The position numbers were made by a program, and so were the translations under genes. From positions 2,356,001 to 2,420,000 of the forward strand of contig CAVPVV010000003.1 in assembly GCA_963709325.1 (NCBI GenBank): 64,000 bases of DNA, in the 5' to 3' direction. Positions 62,419-64,000 of this stretch are shown here, piece by piece. The DNA comes from VFZN01 sp963709325 (GTDB lineage Bacteria; Acidobacteriota; Vicinamibacteria; Vicinamibacterales; UBA2999). The notes below the pieces were generated by a model. It was given only the letters and a program-made list of their open reading frames with translations. It had not been told where the DNA came from and made no database searches. The stretch's first letter is position 1. Every line of letters begins with the position of its first letter.

Positions 62419-62485
62419 CGGTCGAGGCGTGGGCGGGAAGGTTCTGTCATCCCGATTCCCGTGCGAGGAGGCCACGCCTCGACCG
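62419..62485. repeat. Perfect 14-bp inverted repeat with nested hairpin
   Basis: CGGTCGAGGCGTGG (62419-62432) and CCACGCCTCGACCG (62472-62485) enclose 39 nt containing a second stem CGGGAA (62434-62439)/TTCCCG (62456-62461). It fills the gap between the convergent BON and desaturase genes and could be a bidirectional terminator or a REP/MITE-like element. Confidence 0.65.
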
Positions 62486-62507
62486 GATTGACCGCCGCCG
62501 CGGCCCG

Positions 62508-63146
62508 TCAGAACACCTGCTTCGCGGTGACCTGCGAAATCACCTTGTCGAGACGCGCGGCAAGCTCGGGCAAGCGTGAGGTTGGCACCGCGGGAAAGAG
62601 ATGATGCTCCAGGTGGTAGAACATGTCGTCCGAAACGAGGTTCTTCCACGCTCCCCGCTGCGTCCGGGCAACTTGCGCTTCGGGCTCGCAATCGTGGTGG
62701 ACCGTCCACACCGCAAAGAAGCCGGTCAAGCATTCACCGGCGATCATGGCCGCCACGAACCATCGCAGACCTACCGGCGCCCAAGTGCCAATCGCGATCA
62801 CCCAGCATCCGATCGCGGCGGCTTCGGTCCAGATCCAGGCACGCTGGCGGCGCGTGGCGAGCCGAAAGCCGTCGCGGTGCAACCGCACAATGAACCACGG
62901 ACCGGCGAGGAGCGCCCGCCACCATGACATTCGAGCCGTCGACGACTCGATGTCGTCGGGCTCCAGAACATGCCTGTGATGATGCATGTGCGTGGCCTGC
63001 AGCGCGTGCAGGCTCGAGATCATGAGAACACTCAGGATCACGAGGACCCAGTCCTGGGCTCTCCGGCCAATGCCAAGCGCGTAGGTAAGGTCTCGCCATT
63101 CGACGGCAAGGAGCCGCGGATCCCTGTGAGGCGGTGACTGGCTCAT
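62508..63146 (-). CDS. Fatty-acid-desaturase-family protein lacking the first His box
   Basis: 212 residues from ATG 63146. Two of three di-iron His boxes are seen: HMHHHRH (about 54-60, HxxHH type) and HLEHHLFP (about 183-190), plus VHHDCE between them and two membrane segments. The usual N-terminal box (HDxxH) and about 80 residues before it are missing; upstream sequence in frame is not family-like. Either the gene is truncated, or it is a compact, non-canonical member. Typical substrates of the family are acyl lipids or carotenoids. Convergent with the BON gene. Confidence 0.72.
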   Translation of the reverse strand: MSQSPPHRDPRLLAVEWRDLTYALGIGRRAQDWVLVILSVLMISSLHALQATHMHHHRHVLEPDDIESSTARMSWWRALLAGPWFIVRLHRDGFRLATRRQRAWIWTEAAAIGCWVIAIGTWAPVGLRWFVAAMIAGECLTGFFAVWTVHHDCEPEAQVARTQRGAWKNLVSDDMFYHLEHHLFPAVPTSRLPELAARLDKVISQVTAKQVF

Positions 63147-63197
63147 TCCCGGGTTATCGGCATTTCGCCGCCGCGTTCGAGGACGCCCGCCTCGTTT

Positions 63198-63203
63198 TAG
63201 GAT
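63198..63203 (+). promoter_or_regulatory. -10 box TAGGAT for the DinB gene, leaderless arrangement
   Basis: TAGGAT is followed by 6 nt (CGGCTC) and then the GTG at 63210, the same geometry as at 14515 and 14580. Confidence 0.5.
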
Positions 63204-63209
63204 CGGCTC

Positions 63210-63698
63210 GTGTACGACAGCGAGTCCCTGATGGATATCCATGGCCGCGCGCACGAAAGCCTGCGCCGCCTGATTGCGTTCTGCAGCACGCTGACGACCG
63301 AAGACTTGCACCGGCCGTTATCAGGGTTCGGCTTGCCCACGGTCTTGCAGCAACTCGAACACACGATCGGCGCGGAGGTGTACTGGCAGACTGTGGTTAC
63401 GCGCGGCTACAGCGAGGAGGTGACGATGCCTCCGTTGCTGGATCTCGCCGCCATCGAAGCGTTTCGCGAGCAGACGGCATCTGTCACGCGGTCGTATCTC
63501 GGGAGTGCCAGTGGGTCGGAGTTGAATACGGCGCGAGTGATGATTAGCGATCCAGGCCAGACACGTCTGCTCCGGCCGGCTGATGTGATCCTGCGCATAG
63601 TGACGCACATCTTCAATCACCAGGGGCAGGTGCTGGCGATGTGCCGCAGCATGGGAAAGCCGAACGAGAGGATCGACCTGGACTACCCGGTCGATTAA
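63210..63698 (+). CDS. DinB-family four-helix metal-binding protein
   Basis: 162 residues from GTG 63210 (ATG 63231 is an alternative). The DinB four-helix bundle is recognised by RLIAFCSTLTTEDLHRPLS, VLQQLEHTIGAEVYWQ (first metal His) and VTHIFNHQGQVLAMCRSMG (two further His), the usual His triad. DinB/YfiT-like proteins include thiol-dependent transferases and hydrolases; the role here is unknown. No thiol-biosynthesis genes are near. The -10 box is 6 nt before the GTG. Confidence 0.88.
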   Translation: MYDSESLMDIHGRAHESLRRLIAFCSTLTTEDLHRPLSGFGLPTVLQQLEHTIGAEVYWQTVVTRGYSEEVTMPPLLDLAAIEAFREQTASVTRSYLGSASGSELNTARVMISDPGQTRLLRPADVILRIVTHIFNHQGQVLAMCRSMGKPNERIDLDYPVD

Positions 63699-63805
63699 CG
63701 CGACCCGCCGCGGTTGACGCTCCGCGGCCAACGTTCGCGAGGTCAGCCAGGCCGTCATTACTGTTGTGTTAGCATCCGCGAGCAACATTCACAACGGTGA
63801 CGGCA

Positions 63806-64000
63806 ATGCGCTATGTCGGTTCGTTGGCTGTCGTTCTATCGACGCTGGTCGGCGCGTTGCTCGTCAACGCGCGTGCGGTTTCGACAGCGGGTGACCAGAC
63901 TGCGGACGCTGCGCCTGCAGCGGTCGGCACCTGGGTCAACATCGGTCCCGCCCCGCTCAGCTACGCCCACAATCCTGCCGACCCGGTTAATTTCAACAGC
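63806..64000 (+). CDS. Exported protein, 3' truncated; probable BNR/WD40-like family
   Basis: The first 65 codons, cut by the window end. Signal peptide at about 1-22 (LSTLVGALLVNARA), then a short linker and TWVNIGPAPLSYAHNPADPV, which resembles the W-x-x-I/L-G-P start of VPS10/BNR (sialidase-like) beta-propeller proteins. The assignment rests on that one motif and is tentative. Confidence 0.55.
   Translation, partial: MRYVGSLAVVLSTLVGALLVNARAVSTAGDQTADAAPAAVGTWVNIGPAPLSYAHNPADPVNFNS

Overview
The window looks like chromosome of a GC-rich, free-living Gram-negative bacterium, most likely an Acidobacteriota of the Vicinamibacteria type. This is inference from style: four PASTA-less Ser/Thr kinases (three ending in TolB/WD40-like propellers, one in TPRs), several ECF sigma factors, PQQ quinoproteins with a cytochrome c, a DUF5916 outer-membrane protein, a FtsX/ADOP-type permease tail and many exported proteins of unknown role. 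No rRNA, tRNA, CRISPR array, prophage or intact transposon was recognised.

Layout. 0-8.9 kb: the end of a DUF1566 protein, a YVTN-propeller/Fn3 exported protein, a DUF456 membrane protein, an ECF sigma factor followed at once by a TPR Ser/Thr kinase, a small basic protein plus an orphan SagB-type dehydrogenase, and a response regulator overlapping an F5/8C-like gene. 9-9.5 kb: a mini zinc-ribbon gene with a structured leader; a paralogue with the same leader lies at 57.6 kb. 9.5-14.5 kb: an ArsR-type regulator heads an operon with two FtsX-like permeases (the first frameshifted), an ABC ATPase and a CrtC/AttH-domain protein, the composition of attEFGH exporters. 14.6-24 kb: BBE-type FAD oxidase, DUF899 protein, two small proteins, DUF5916 protein, 5'-nucleotidase, hydrolases. 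23.9-36.6 kb: a propeller kinase, a small beta-barrel-like protein, DUF3500, RibD-like reductase, CPBP protease with a serine hydrolase, a broken exported gene, a degenerate MBL-fold protein, and a cupredoxin/metallophosphoesterase pair divergent from an ECF sigma/anti-sigma pair across a perfect 16-bp palindrome.

36.6-37.4 kb is a graveyard holding three gene remnants, two of which have relatives elsewhere in this window. 37.4-49 kb: another kinase, VOC protein, a small membrane protein, an ADOP permease tail, a GH39-like/Fn3 protein with a late frameshift, a sigma factor with SnoaL-like tail, an SDR without its catalytic Tyr/Lys, an esterase, and tandem polysaccharide deacetylases of which the second has lost its metal/catalytic residues. 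49-57.6 kb: an ABC substrate-binding protein, a PQQ alcohol dehydrogenase with an overlapping di-haem cytochrome c, a divergent second quinoprotein, and a fourth kinase. 57.6-64 kb looks like a stress/envelope segment: zinc ribbon with a coupled helical protein, an RRM protein with a hairpin-rich leader, BON-domain and 17M-like proteins, a sigma-54 activator, a Gln-rich protein with a BON partner, a short desaturase, DinB and the start of a BNR-type exported protein.

Regulatory themes: (1) a duplicated, apparently covarying hairpin leader on two zinc-ribbon genes; (2) three GG-N10-GC sigma-54-like promoters ahead of small envelope genes, two flanking a sigma-54 activator; (3) several -10 boxes only 6-10 nt before the start codon, suggesting leaderless mRNAs; (4) many 4-nt ATGA/GTGA overlaps marking translationally coupled pairs. 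All positions of motifs were read by eye; no alignments or searches were run.
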